From Streptomyces sp. SS1-1 (lineage in GTDB: Bacteria; Actinomycetota; Actinomycetes; Streptomycetales; Streptomycetaceae), in the NCBI RefSeq assembly GCF_008973465.1, contig NZ_WBXN01000004.1, forward strand, positions 1,364,001 to 1,428,000: a stretch of DNA of 64,000 nucleotides, read 5' to 3'. Below the pieces are notes generated by a model, which saw only the letters and a list, made by a program, of their open reading frames with translations, searched no databases and had not been told where the DNA came from. The translations under genes and the position numbers were made by a program. Positions 41,656 to 49,043 of this stretch are shown here, in pieces (the first letter of the stretch is position 1; each line of letters opens with the position of its first letter).

Positions 41656-41718
41656 CCTCAGGACTGCTGGACCCCGGAACTGCGGGACCTCGGAACTGCG
41701 GGCCTCAGAACTGCAGGG
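41656..41718. repeat. four tandem ~16-bp repeats spanning the 3' end of the aldehyde dehydrogenase gene
   Basis: Units at 41656-41670, 41671-41686, 41687-41702 and 41703-41718 share the core (C/T)CRGRACTGCNGG. The last unit contains the stop codon and final codons of the dehydrogenase gene, so the gene end itself seems to have been duplicated downstream. Confidence 0.75.
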
Positions 41719-43093
41719 ACTTGGTCTGGAGGTACTCGGCGAGGCCGTGGGCGCCGAGTTCCCGGCCGACGCCGGACTGCTTGTAGCCGCCGAAGGGGGC
41801 CAGCGGGTTGAACCGGCCCCCGTTGATGTCGACCTGGCCGGTGTCCATCCGGCGCGCGAAGGCCACCGCCCGCTCCTCGTCCGCGGCCCACACGGCTCCG
41901 GCGAGACCGTACACGGTCCCGTTGGCGATCCGCAGGGCGTCCTCCTCGTCCTCGTACCGCAGGATCGACAGGACCGGCCCGAAGATCTCCTCCTGGGCGA
42001 TCGTCATGTCGGGGGCGACGTCGGCGAAGACGGTCGGGCTGACGAAGTAGCCCTTCTCCCGCGGCGCCTCGGGGCCGCCCGCGACCAGCCGGGCCCCTTC
42101 GGCGACGCCCTTCTCGATGTAGCCGAGCACGCGCTCCTGCTGCCGGGCGCTGACCACGGGGCCGATGCGCTCGCCGTACTTCGCGGCGGCCTGCGCGGCC
42201 AGCTCGACGGCCTCGTCGTACTGGTCGCGGTGGACCAGCATGCGGGTCCAGGCGCTGCAGGTCTGGCCGGAGTTGGACATCACGTTGGCGACCCCGACGT
42301 TGACCGCCTTGGCCAGGTCGGCGCCCGGCAGGACGACGTTGGCGGACTTGCCGCCGAGCTCCAGGGCGACCTTCTTGACGGCGGCGCCGGCCACCGAGGC
42401 GATCCGCCGTCCGACGGCCGTGGAGCCGGTGAAGGAGACCAGGTCGACGCCCGGGTGCTCGGCGAGGGCCTGCCCGGCGACCGGGCCGAGCCCGGTGACC
42501 AGGTTGAAGACGCCCGCCGGGACCCCGGCCTCGTGCACCGCCTCGGCGAAGAGCTGGGCGACCAGCGGGGTGTTCTCGGCGGGCTTCAGGACGATCGTGC
42601 AGCCCGCGGCCAGCGCCGGGGCGGCCTTGGCGACGATCTGGTGGAGCGGGTAGTTCCAGGGCGTGATGGCACCGACCACGCCGATCGGCTCGTGGTACAC
42701 GGTCGAGTTGCCGACCTTCTCCTCGAACGCGTACGTGCCCGCGAGCTCCGCGTACGAGCCGGCCACCGCGATCGGCACGGCCGCGTGGACGGCCTGGGAG
42801 AACTTCAGCGGGGCGCCCAGCTCGGCGGTCACCGTCGTGGCGATCTCGTCCCGGCGGGCGTCCAGGACGTCCCGCAGCGCGGTCAGCCGGGCGGCGCGCT
42901 CGGCGGGCGGGGTGGCGGCCCAGCCCGGCAGCGCGGCCCGGGCAGCCCGTACGGCGGCGTCGACGTCGGCGGCGGTGCCGGCCGGGACCGTGGCGAGGAC
43001 CTGCTCGTCGGCCGGGTTCACCACCTCGATGACGTCCTGGCCGGCGGCGGGGCGCCAGGCTCCGTCGATGTACATGCCGTCGTGTGCCTTCAT
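41705..43093 (-). CDS. NAD(P)-dependent aldehyde dehydrogenase
   Basis: A 462-residue enzyme that oxidises an aldehyde to the acid. Visible motifs are [21 protein letters not shown], the cofactor motif [11 protein letters not shown], the catalytic Glu in [11 protein letters not shown], the nucleophile Cys279 in [12 protein letters not shown] and [14 protein letters not shown] chose ATG 43091-43093 because GGGAGG lies 8 bases upstream; the frame is open 25 codons more, but that would begin directly at the operator. It is the first gene of an operon with the alcohol dehydrogenase. The matching AAACTA-N7-TAGTTT operator suggests control by the TetR at 38064. Confidence 0.93.
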   Translation of the reverse strand: MKAHDGMYIDGAWRPAAGQDVIEVVNPADEQVLATVPAGTAADVDAAVRAARAALPGWAATPPAERAARLTALRDVLDARRDEIATTVTAELGAPLKFSQAVHAAVPIAVAGSYAELAGTYAFEEKVGNSTVYHEPIGVVGAITPWNYPLHQIVAKAAPALAAGCTIVLKPAENTPLVAQLFAEAVHEAGVPAGVFNLVTGLGPVAGQALAEHPGVDLVSFTGSTAVGRRIASVAGAAVKKVALELGGKSANVVLPGADLAKAVNVGVANVMSNSGQTCSAWTRMLVHRDQYDEAVELAAQAAAKYGERIGPVVSARQQERVLGYIEKGVAEGARLVAGGPEAPREKGYFVSPTVFADVAPDMTIAQEEIFGPVLSILRYEDEEDALRIANGTVYGLAGAVWAADEERAVAFARRMDTGQVDINGGRFNPLAPFGGYKQSGVGRELGAHGLAEYLQTKSLQF

Positions 43094-43168
43094 GGCGGTT
43101 CCTCCCGGGGCGGGCCGTCGACCGGCCGCCGCCGCGTTCGTCGTTCCGGCTGTGGTCGTCCGGTTCAT

Positions 43169-43187
43169 AAACTAGCGGCGATAGTTT
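43169..43187. promoter_or_regulatory. inverted repeat AAACTA-N7-TAGTTT, TetR operator candidate (site 2)
   Basis: The arms are identical to site 1 at 38018-38036 and the 7-base spacer (GCGGCGA) is equal in length. It lies 76 bases upstream of the chosen aldehyde dehydrogenase start, where a promoter is expected. Confidence 0.7.
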
Positions 43188-43240
43188 TAGTGCGCCAGGG
43201 ACCCAGGGGATCGGCCCGGCCGGGAGCCACCCTCGCGCCG

Positions 43241-44578
43241 TCACTCCTCCAGGTCAGGCAGCCGCGCCGGGGCCGGGCAGATCCGGTCGCCGTGCTGGTC
43301 GAAGACGAACAGATGGGCGATGTCCACGAGCAGCGGCACCTGCATCCCGTGCCGCAGCGCGAGGTCGGGGGTGGTGCGCACGATGAGGTCGCCCGGGAGA
43401 CGCCCCTCGGGCGGGGCCGGCTCCTCGGCCGGACCGTCGGGCTCCTCCACGGTCACCACCGGGCCGGCCCGCAGGGCGTCCACCCGGCCGCGCAGCCGCT
43501 CCAGCACGGTGCCGCCCTCGCGGCGGCGGCGCCGGCCCGGCGGGACGGGGCGCGGCGCCTCCAGGTCGGGGACGACGGCGGGCCGGGAACCGGTGTTGAA
43601 GTGGACGAGCATCTCGTGCCCCTGGAACTCCACATGCTCGACCAGACCCGTGATGTGGGTCTCGCCGGGCCGTGCGGCGGCCCGGTCGCCGATCCGCACG
43701 GCCTCCGAGCGCAGGCCCACGATGACCTCGCGGCCCTGCTGGACCCGGAGCAACTGGTGGTCCAGGCTGAGGGGTTCGGGCAGCCGCAGGAACTGCTTGC
43801 CGAGGCTGATGGTCATGGCGCCGTCGAGCGGGGCGCGGACGACGCCGCGCAGCAGGTTGATGCGCGGGGTGCCGATGAAGGCGGCGACGAAGACGTTGCG
43901 GGGCAGGGCGTACACCGTGCGCGGGGTGCCGACCTGCTGGAGGACGCCGCCGCGCAGTACGGCGACCCGGTCGCCGAGCGACATGGCCTCGGCCTGGTCG
44001 TGGGTGACGTAGACCGTGGTGACGCCGAGGGTGCGGGTCAGGCCGGATATCTCGGCGCGCAGGTGGTTGCGGAGCTTGGCGTCCAGGTTGGACAGCGGTT
44101 CGTCCATCAGGAACGCCGTGGGGCGGCGGGCGATGGCCCGGCCCATGGCGACACGCTGGCGCTCCCCGCCGGAGAGCTGACCGGGGAACCGGTCGAGCAG
44201 TTCCTCGATGCCGAGCATCCGGGCGGTGGCCTCGACCCGTGGGCGGGGGTCGTCGCCGGGCGCCTCGATGCGCAGCGGGAAACCGATGTTGTCGCGGCTG
44301 GTCATGCTCGGGTAGAGCGCGAAGTTCTGGAAGACCATGGCCATCCGCCGGTCGGCGGGCAGCAGGTCGTTGGCGTGCTCGCCGTCCAGGAGCAGTTCGC
44401 CTTCGTCGATCTCCTCCAGGCCGGCGATCATGCGGAGCACGGTGGACTTGCCGCAGCCGGAGGGCCCGAGGAGGACGAGGAACTCACCGGGCCGGATGTC
44501 GAGCGAGAGCCGGTCGACGACGCGGGCGCCCCGCGTGTACGACTTGCTCACGGCGTGCAGAGAGATGGCGCGTGTCAT
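43241..44578 (-). CDS. orphan UgpC/MsiK-type ABC transporter ATP-binding protein
   Basis: A 445-residue ATPase of carbohydrate-import type. Walker A is GPSGCGKST, the signature is LSGGERQRVAMGRAI, Walker B is AFLMDEPLSNLDAKLR, and the switch His is in VYVTHDQAEAM. A C-terminal TOBE/regulatory part (about 245-445) is enlarged by an Arg/Pro/Glu-rich insert near 340-385. No permease or binding-protein genes are nearby, so it may energise several importers, as MsiK does. The chosen ATG at 44576-44578 has a weak site; the frame is open 21 codons further. Confidence 0.9.
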   Translation of the reverse strand: MTRAISLHAVSKSYTRGARVVDRLSLDIRPGEFLVLLGPSGCGKSTVLRMIAGLEEIDEGELLLDGEHANDLLPADRRMAMVFQNFALYPSMTSRDNIGFPLRIEAPGDDPRPRVEATARMLGIEELLDRFPGQLSGGERQRVAMGRAIARRPTAFLMDEPLSNLDAKLRNHLRAEISGLTRTLGVTTVYVTHDQAEAMSLGDRVAVLRGGVLQQVGTPRTVYALPRNVFVAAFIGTPRINLLRGVVRAPLDGAMTISLGKQFLRLPEPLSLDHQLLRVQQGREVIVGLRSEAVRIGDRAAARPGETHITGLVEHVEFQGHEMLVHFNTGSRPAVVPDLEAPRPVPPGRRRRREGGTVLERLRGRVDALRAGPVVTVEEPDGPAEEPAPPEGRLPGDLIVRTTPDLALRHGMQVPLLVDIAHLFVFDQHGDRICPAPARLPDLEE

Positions 44579-44726
44579 GGCGGCTGCCCCCGGCGGCTCA
44601 CTGGTTCGCCTCGTGCGGGTCGTACGGGGCGTGTGAGTCACGGAAGTTAACGGAATGTGTGCGGCCGGGGGAAGGGAACGGGCGGGATCGGGCGGCGCGG
44701 TCCAGCACGTGAGAAAGCGGACGCTG

Positions 44727-44796
44727 CCGTTCAGCCCTTGCGCGGGGCTCCGTTCGGCCTTGCGCGGGACTTCCGTTCAGCCTTTGCGCGCGGGCT
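44727..44796. repeat. three tandem ~23-bp repeats spanning the 3' end of the sortase gene
   Basis: Copies at 44727-44749, 44750-44772 and 44773-44796 share CCGTTCRGCCYTTGCGCG with small changes. The third copy contains the sortase stop codon (44777-44779) and last codons, and the other two lie just downstream. The rest of the gap to the ABC gene (44579-44726) shows no gene. Confidence 0.75.
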
Positions 44797-45553
44797 CGCG
44801 GGTGCCGGTGAGGTGCGCGAAGACGACCACGTTGCCCGAGTAGCCGGTCCTGCGGTCGTAGTTGCCGCCGCAGGTGATGAGCCGCAGCTCGGGACGGTCG
44901 CGCGTGCCGTACACCAGCCGGTTGGGGAACTTGTCCTTCTCGTACGCCTTGACGGCGTCGACCGTGTAGACGGCGGTACGCCCGTCGGCGCGCCGGACCT
45001 CGACCCGCTTGCCGCGCTCGAGCTCGCCGAGGCCGCCGAAGACGGCGGGGCCGGTGTTCGTGTCCAGATGGCCGACGGCGATGGCGGTGCCGGGCTCGCC
45101 GGGGGACGGCCCGTCCGTGTACCAGCCGGCCAGTTCGGGCTTGTCCTCGGGCGGTGTGGTCAGCCGGCGCTCGCTGTCCAGGCCCAGGTCCATGAGGTCG
45201 GCGTCGACGCCGATGTAGGGGATGACGATACGGGTCGCCCGGGAGCGGGGCAGCGTGCGCGGCGCCGCGGACGTGCGGGCCGGACGCGGGGCCGGGGTGG
45301 CGGCAGCGGCGGTGGTCCGGGCGCTCGCGGAGGGGGACGGGGGCGGGGTGGTGGCGGGGCCGGTGACACCGGGGCGCGCGTCACCGGCCTCGACGGCCCG
45401 GGGCTGCGGAGCCGGCGCGGCGGTGCCGGCTCCGTGGCCCTCCCGGTGGACGATCCGGTCGCCGGCCATCACCAGGACGACGGTCAGGACCGCCGTCCTG
45501 GCGAGCCGGTACGCGCGCCTGCGGTACCAGGGCCGGCGCCTTCTACGCGCCAT
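44777..45553 (-). CDS. class F sortase
   Basis: A 258-residue membrane-anchored transpeptidase. The N-terminus has a basic stretch and one helix (about 18-33, ARTAVLTVVLVMAG), followed by a Pro/Ala/Thr-rich stalk (40-105). The sortase beta-barrel covers 106-255, with catalytic His162 (AVGHLDT), Cys228 (LITCGG) and an Arg near 234-235 (YDRRTGYSGN), so the triad looks complete. Class F sortases are actinobacterial and join sorting-signal proteins to the wall or to each other. It overlaps the 3' end of the secreted-protein gene upstream by 11 bases, so the two form an operon. Confidence 0.9.
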   Translation of the reverse strand: MARRRRRPWYRRRAYRLARTAVLTVVLVMAGDRIVHREGHGAGTAAPAPQPRAVEAGDARPGVTGPATTPPPSPSASARTTAAAATPAPRPARTSAAPRTLPRSRATRIVIPYIGVDADLMDLGLDSERRLTTPPEDKPELAGWYTDGPSPGEPGTAIAVGHLDTNTGPAVFGGLGELERGKRVEVRRADGRTAVYTVDAVKAYEKDKFPNRLVYGTRDRPELRLITCGGNYDRRTGYSGNVVVFAHLTGTREPARKG

Positions 45554-46157
45554 GCGAACGGCGACGGAGCCGGAACCACATCACCCCGCCCACGGCGGTC
45601 AGGCCGACGGCGGCGGCGCCGGCGACCGTGGTGAAGGCCTGGTCACGGGCGATCCCGCCACCCCCGGCGGCCGGTCCGCCCTGCGGGGCGGGCGAGGGGG
45701 TGGACATGGAGGCCCGGCAGTCGACGGTGAACGTCTTCTCCCGGTTCTGGGCGGTGGCGCCCCGGAACTCCCAGGTCAGCCGGTACTGGCCGTCCGGAAG
45801 GGTCAGGTCCTCGCTGTGCCCGATGCCGTTGACCAGGGTCACGGCGCCGTTGAGCGTGGCCCCGCTCGGGACCGTCGGATCGGTCACGATGTTCCAGGTC
45901 ACGGTCCCGACCGTCTCGAAGTTCGCCAGGTCGAGGTAGAAGCGGCAGACCCTGGGCTCGTCGATGGCGTCGCCGACGCGCGTGCGTCCGACCCCGTCCC
46001 ACGGCGCCGTGTGGATCTTGACAGTGCCGTTGTCCCCGGGGGCCATCGGAGCGACGGCTCCGGCGGACGGCAGCCCGGTGAGCGGGGTCAGCGCGGCGGT
46101 GAGCGCCGTGACGGCGGCGATGCGCGCGGCTCGGCGTCGAAGAGGCGTGGTGGGCAT
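45543..46157 (-). CDS. secreted cell-surface protein with C-terminal anchor, operon partner of sortase
   Basis: A 204-residue exported protein. A signal peptide (about 1-34, cut near SAGA/VAPM) precedes a beta-rich domain (40-150) with two Cys (VCRFYLDL and TFTVDCRAS) that may form a disulfide. Then follow a short Pro/Gly-rich linker, a hydrophobic helix (about 177-196) and RLRRRSHGA. This is the layout of a sortase substrate, but no LPxTG or LAxTG motif is visible before the helix; the linker reads APQGGPAAGGGGIARDQ. The ATG is at 46155-46157. The sortase gene overlaps its end. Function unknown. Confidence 0.75.
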   Translation of the reverse strand: MPTTPLRRRAARIAAVTALTAALTPLTGLPSAGAVAPMAPGDNGTVKIHTAPWDGVGRTRVGDAIDEPRVCRFYLDLANFETVGTVTWNIVTDPTVPSGATLNGAVTLVNGIGHSEDLTLPDGQYRLTWEFRGATAQNREKTFTVDCRASMSTPSPAPQGGPAAGGGGIARDQAFTTVAGAAAVGLTAVGGVMWFRLRRRSHGA

Positions 46158-46256
46158 GCGAGTCCTCCGAGTCAGACGATTTTCGTACAAATCGCTCGTC
46201 TCTGACTCTCTTTCACATCTGCCGTCAAGATCATGGAAGCAGGGCCTTACGGCCCA

Positions 46257-47495
46257 TCAGATACCACTCTTTCGACGCAATACGGCTCTCGGTCCGCGTC
46301 GCGCGCCGTCGTCCCCCGCCTCCCCGGACGGCCGCTCGGGCGAGCGCAGGGCCGTCCCCGCCGAGACCAGCAGCAGCGCGCCCAGCATCATGAACGGCGC
46401 CGCCACCCCGGCCAGTCCCGCGACCAGGCCCGCCGACGCCGGGGCGGCGACCTGCCCGAGGCGGTTGCCGGTCAGCCGCAGCGCGAGGGCGGTGGAGCGG
46501 GCGCCCTCGGGGGCCGCCTGGACCACGGTCGTCATGGAGAGCGGCTGGCCGACGCCGAGGCAGAAACCCAGCACCGTCAGCATCGCCGCGAGCGCCCACA
46601 CCGGCACCGGCAGCGCCACGCCCGCGCACAGCAGGCCGCCGAGCAGACAGGTGACCGTCAGCAGCGCCGTGCGCCCGAGCAGCCGCAGCAGGGGCGTCAG
46701 GACCAGCCGGCAGGCGATGGTCGCCACGGCGCGCAGACTGAGCAGGACCCCGACCACGGAGGGCGCGATGCCCCGGTGCTCGCCGACCACCGGGAGGTAG
46801 GCGGTGAGGATGTCGGTGGCGGAGAGCACGGAGAGGCTGACGAAGATGCCGCCGGGGACGCCCCGGGAGCGCAGGATGCGCCCGACGGACACCCGGTCGC
46901 CCGGCGCCTTGCGGGACTCGGCGGCCGTACGGCTCTCTGTGCGCCACAGCGAGGAGAGGGCGACCGCGCATCCGGCGCCCGCCACCAGCAGGGCGAGCGC
47001 GCTGCCGTGCGCCCGGTCCGGGCCGCCGATCAGCGCGCCCGCCGCGATCGGCCCGACGAGCTGGCCGAGGGAGGCGCCGATGGTGAAGTGCCCGAAGTTG
47101 CGGTCCTGTTCGTGCGGGGCGGACTGCCGGGCGACGAGGGACTGCGCTCCGATGACGAAGCAGAGGTGGCCGAGGCCCATCACGCCGCTCCAGACGGCCA
47201 TCGCCCCCAGCGAGCCGGCCAGGCCGCTCAGCGCGCAGCCGCCGGAGATCAGCACGACGCCGGCGGGCAGCAGCGGGGCGCAGCGTCCGTGGTCGGTGCG
47301 GCGGCCCAGCGGGACCGCGGCGAACAGCGGGAGCAGGGCGTACACCCCGGCGATCACGCCGACCGCCCGCTCGTCGGCGCCGAGCGCGAGGGCCCGGTAG
47401 GAGACGGCGGGCCGGGCCATCGACACCGCCCCCTGTGCGAAGCTGAAGGCGATGACGAGGCGGAGCAGCCAGCCGCGGTTCCCACCGGGCGCCAT
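46257..47495 (-). CDS. MFS transporter
   Basis: A 412-residue 12-helix transporter. The motif A-like loop PLGRRTDHGRCAPLLPAGV between helices 2 and 3, GHLCFVIGAQSLVARQ and QPLSMTTVVQAAPEGARSTALALRLTGNRLGQ are typical MFS features. The last motif resembles drug/sugar exporters. It lies 24 bases downstream of the citrate-type transporter gene on the same strand, so the two may share a transcript. The substrate is unknown. The ATG at 47493-47495 follows GGAGG-like GGATTCC spacing. The basic tail RRGPRAVLRRKSGI is cytosolic. Confidence 0.88.
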   Translation of the reverse strand: MAPGGNRGWLLRLVIAFSFAQGAVSMARPAVSYRALALGADERAVGVIAGVYALLPLFAAVPLGRRTDHGRCAPLLPAGVVLISGGCALSGLAGSLGAMAVWSGVMGLGHLCFVIGAQSLVARQSAPHEQDRNFGHFTIGASLGQLVGPIAAGALIGGPDRAHGSALALLVAGAGCAVALSSLWRTESRTAAESRKAPGDRVSVGRILRSRGVPGGIFVSLSVLSATDILTAYLPVVGEHRGIAPSVVGVLLSLRAVATIACRLVLTPLLRLLGRTALLTVTCLLGGLLCAGVALPVPVWALAAMLTVLGFCLGVGQPLSMTTVVQAAPEGARSTALALRLTGNRLGQVAAPASAGLVAGLAGVAAPFMMLGALLLVSAGTALRSPERPSGEAGDDGARRGPRAVLRRKSGI

Positions 47496-47519
47496 GAGCG
47501 GAATCCTCCGTGGAGCGGG

Positions 47520-48908
47520 TCAGACGGTGCCGAAGAGGACGCCGGCCGCGAGGACGACGAGGCAGGTGAGCGCGGCCCACTTGACCACGAACCGGGTGTG
47601 GTCGCCGAACTCGACCTTGGCCATGCCGACGAGGACGTAGACGGCCGGGACGAGCGGGCTCGACATGTGCAGCGGCTGGCCGGCCAGGGAGGCGCGGGCC
47701 ATCTCCAGCGGGGTGACGCCGTGGGCGGCGCCGGCCTCGGCGAGGACGGGCAGGACGCCGAAGTAGAAGCCGTCGTTGGACATGAAGTAGGTGAGCGGGA
47801 GGCTCAGCACGCCGGTGACCAGGGCCATGTGCGGGCCCATGCCGTCGGGGATGACGTCCACCATCCAGGTGGCCATGTGGTCGACCATGCCCGTGCCCTG
47901 GAGGACACCGGTGAAGACGGCGGCGGCGAAGACCATGCCGGAGACGTTGAGGACGTTGTCGGCGTGGGCGGCCAGGCGGGCCTTCTGGTCCGGGATGTGC
48001 GGGAAGTTCACGGAGAGCGCGAGCGCGGCGCCGAGCAGGAACAGCACCGGGATGGGCAGCAGTTCCATGATCATGGCGGTCAGCAGGGCGACCGTGAGCA
48101 GCGCGTTGAACCAGTACAGGCGGGGCCGCAGGGTGGGCCGGCCGGGGTCGAGCGCGGCGAAGCGCTCGTCGTCGGCGCTCTCGGAACTCCCGCCGCCCGC
48201 CAGGGAGTCGGCCGTCACCGAACCGGTGCCGCCCGCGCCCACGAGGACCGTCTCCGGCTCCTTCTCCTCGACCAGGACCGCGTCGAGGGCGAGCGTCCCG
48301 AGGCGCCGGCGCTCGCGCACCCCGAGGACGTACGACAGGACGAGGACGGCCAGCAGGCCGACGGCGAGGGCCGGGATCATCGGGACGAAGACATCGCCGG
48401 CGTCGACCTTGAGCGCGGTGGCGGCGCGGGCGGTCGGGCCGCCCCAGGGCAGCGTGTTCATCACGCCGTTGGCCATCGCGGCGACGCCGGTCATCACGAC
48501 CAGGCTCATCTTCAGGCGCTTGTACAGCGGGTACATCGCCGAGACCGTGATCATGAAGGTGGTCGAGCCGTCGCCGTCGAGCGAGACGACCGCGGCGAGC
48601 GCAGCCGTGCCGACGACGATGCGCATCGGGTCGGCCTTGCAGAACCGCAGGATGCCCCGCACGATCGGGTCGAACAGGCCGACGTCGATCATCACCCCGA
48701 AGTAGACGATCGCGAACATGAGCATCGCCGCGGTGGGCGCGAGGCTGGTGACGCCGTCGATGACGTAGTCCCCGAGCTTCGCGCCCTTTCCGACGAAGAC
48801 GCAGAACGCGGCCGGGATCAGCACGAGTGCCGCGATCGGTGACATCTTCTTCATCATGATCAGGACCAGGAAGGTCGCGATCATGGCGAAGCCGAGAAGG
48901 GTCAGCAT
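47520..48908 (-). CDS. CitMHS family citrate-metal:H+ symporter
   Basis: A 462-residue membrane protein with about 12 helices. The start MLTLLGFAMIATFLVLIMMKKMSP, the conserved SLDGDGSTTFMITVSAMYPLYKRLKM, the GGPTARAATAL loop, and SMDGFYF-like YFMSNDGFYFGVLPVL with GQPLHMSSPLVPAVYVLVGMAKVEFGDH are CitMHS hallmarks. It imports citrate complexed with Mg2+ or Ca2+. The ATG at 48906-48908 is chosen over an open upstream frame. The leader holds a 9-bp inverted repeat. The MFS gene is downstream. In other Streptomyces a two-component pair often controls such genes; none is adjacent. Confidence 0.93.
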   Translation of the reverse strand: MLTLLGFAMIATFLVLIMMKKMSPIAALVLIPAAFCVFVGKGAKLGDYVIDGVTSLAPTAAMLMFAIVYFGVMIDVGLFDPIVRGILRFCKADPMRIVVGTAALAAVVSLDGDGSTTFMITVSAMYPLYKRLKMSLVVMTGVAAMANGVMNTLPWGGPTARAATALKVDAGDVFVPMIPALAVGLLAVLVLSYVLGVRERRRLGTLALDAVLVEEKEPETVLVGAGGTGSVTADSLAGGGSSESADDERFAALDPGRPTLRPRLYWFNALLTVALLTAMIMELLPIPVLFLLGAALALSVNFPHIPDQKARLAAHADNVLNVSGMVFAAAVFTGVLQGTGMVDHMATWMVDVIPDGMGPHMALVTGVLSLPLTYFMSNDGFYFGVLPVLAEAGAAHGVTPLEMARASLAGQPLHMSSPLVPAVYVLVGMAKVEFGDHTRFVVKWAALTCLVVLAAGVLFGTV

Positions 48909-48916
48909 GAGTGGAT

Positions 48917-48973
48917 ACCTAACGTTCGCCCTTGAACGACCCACCAGGGCCGGCGGTGCGTTGGACGTTAGGT
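48917..48973 (-). promoter_or_regulatory. inverted repeat in the leader of the citrate transporter gene
   Basis: ACCTAACGT (48917-48925) and ACGTTAGGT (48965-48973) are perfectly complementary, with 39 bases between. Related ACGTT elements (ACAAGACGTTGACA near 48990-49003) lie further upstream. It could be paired operators for a response regulator or an RNA stem. The first arm begins 9 bases before the start codon. Confidence 0.4.
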
Positions 48974-49043
48974 CCCGCCGAACGGCGTTAACAAGACGTT
49001 GACATGCGAGCAATAAGCGCAGAACTCCAGGTCAGAGCTTTGC

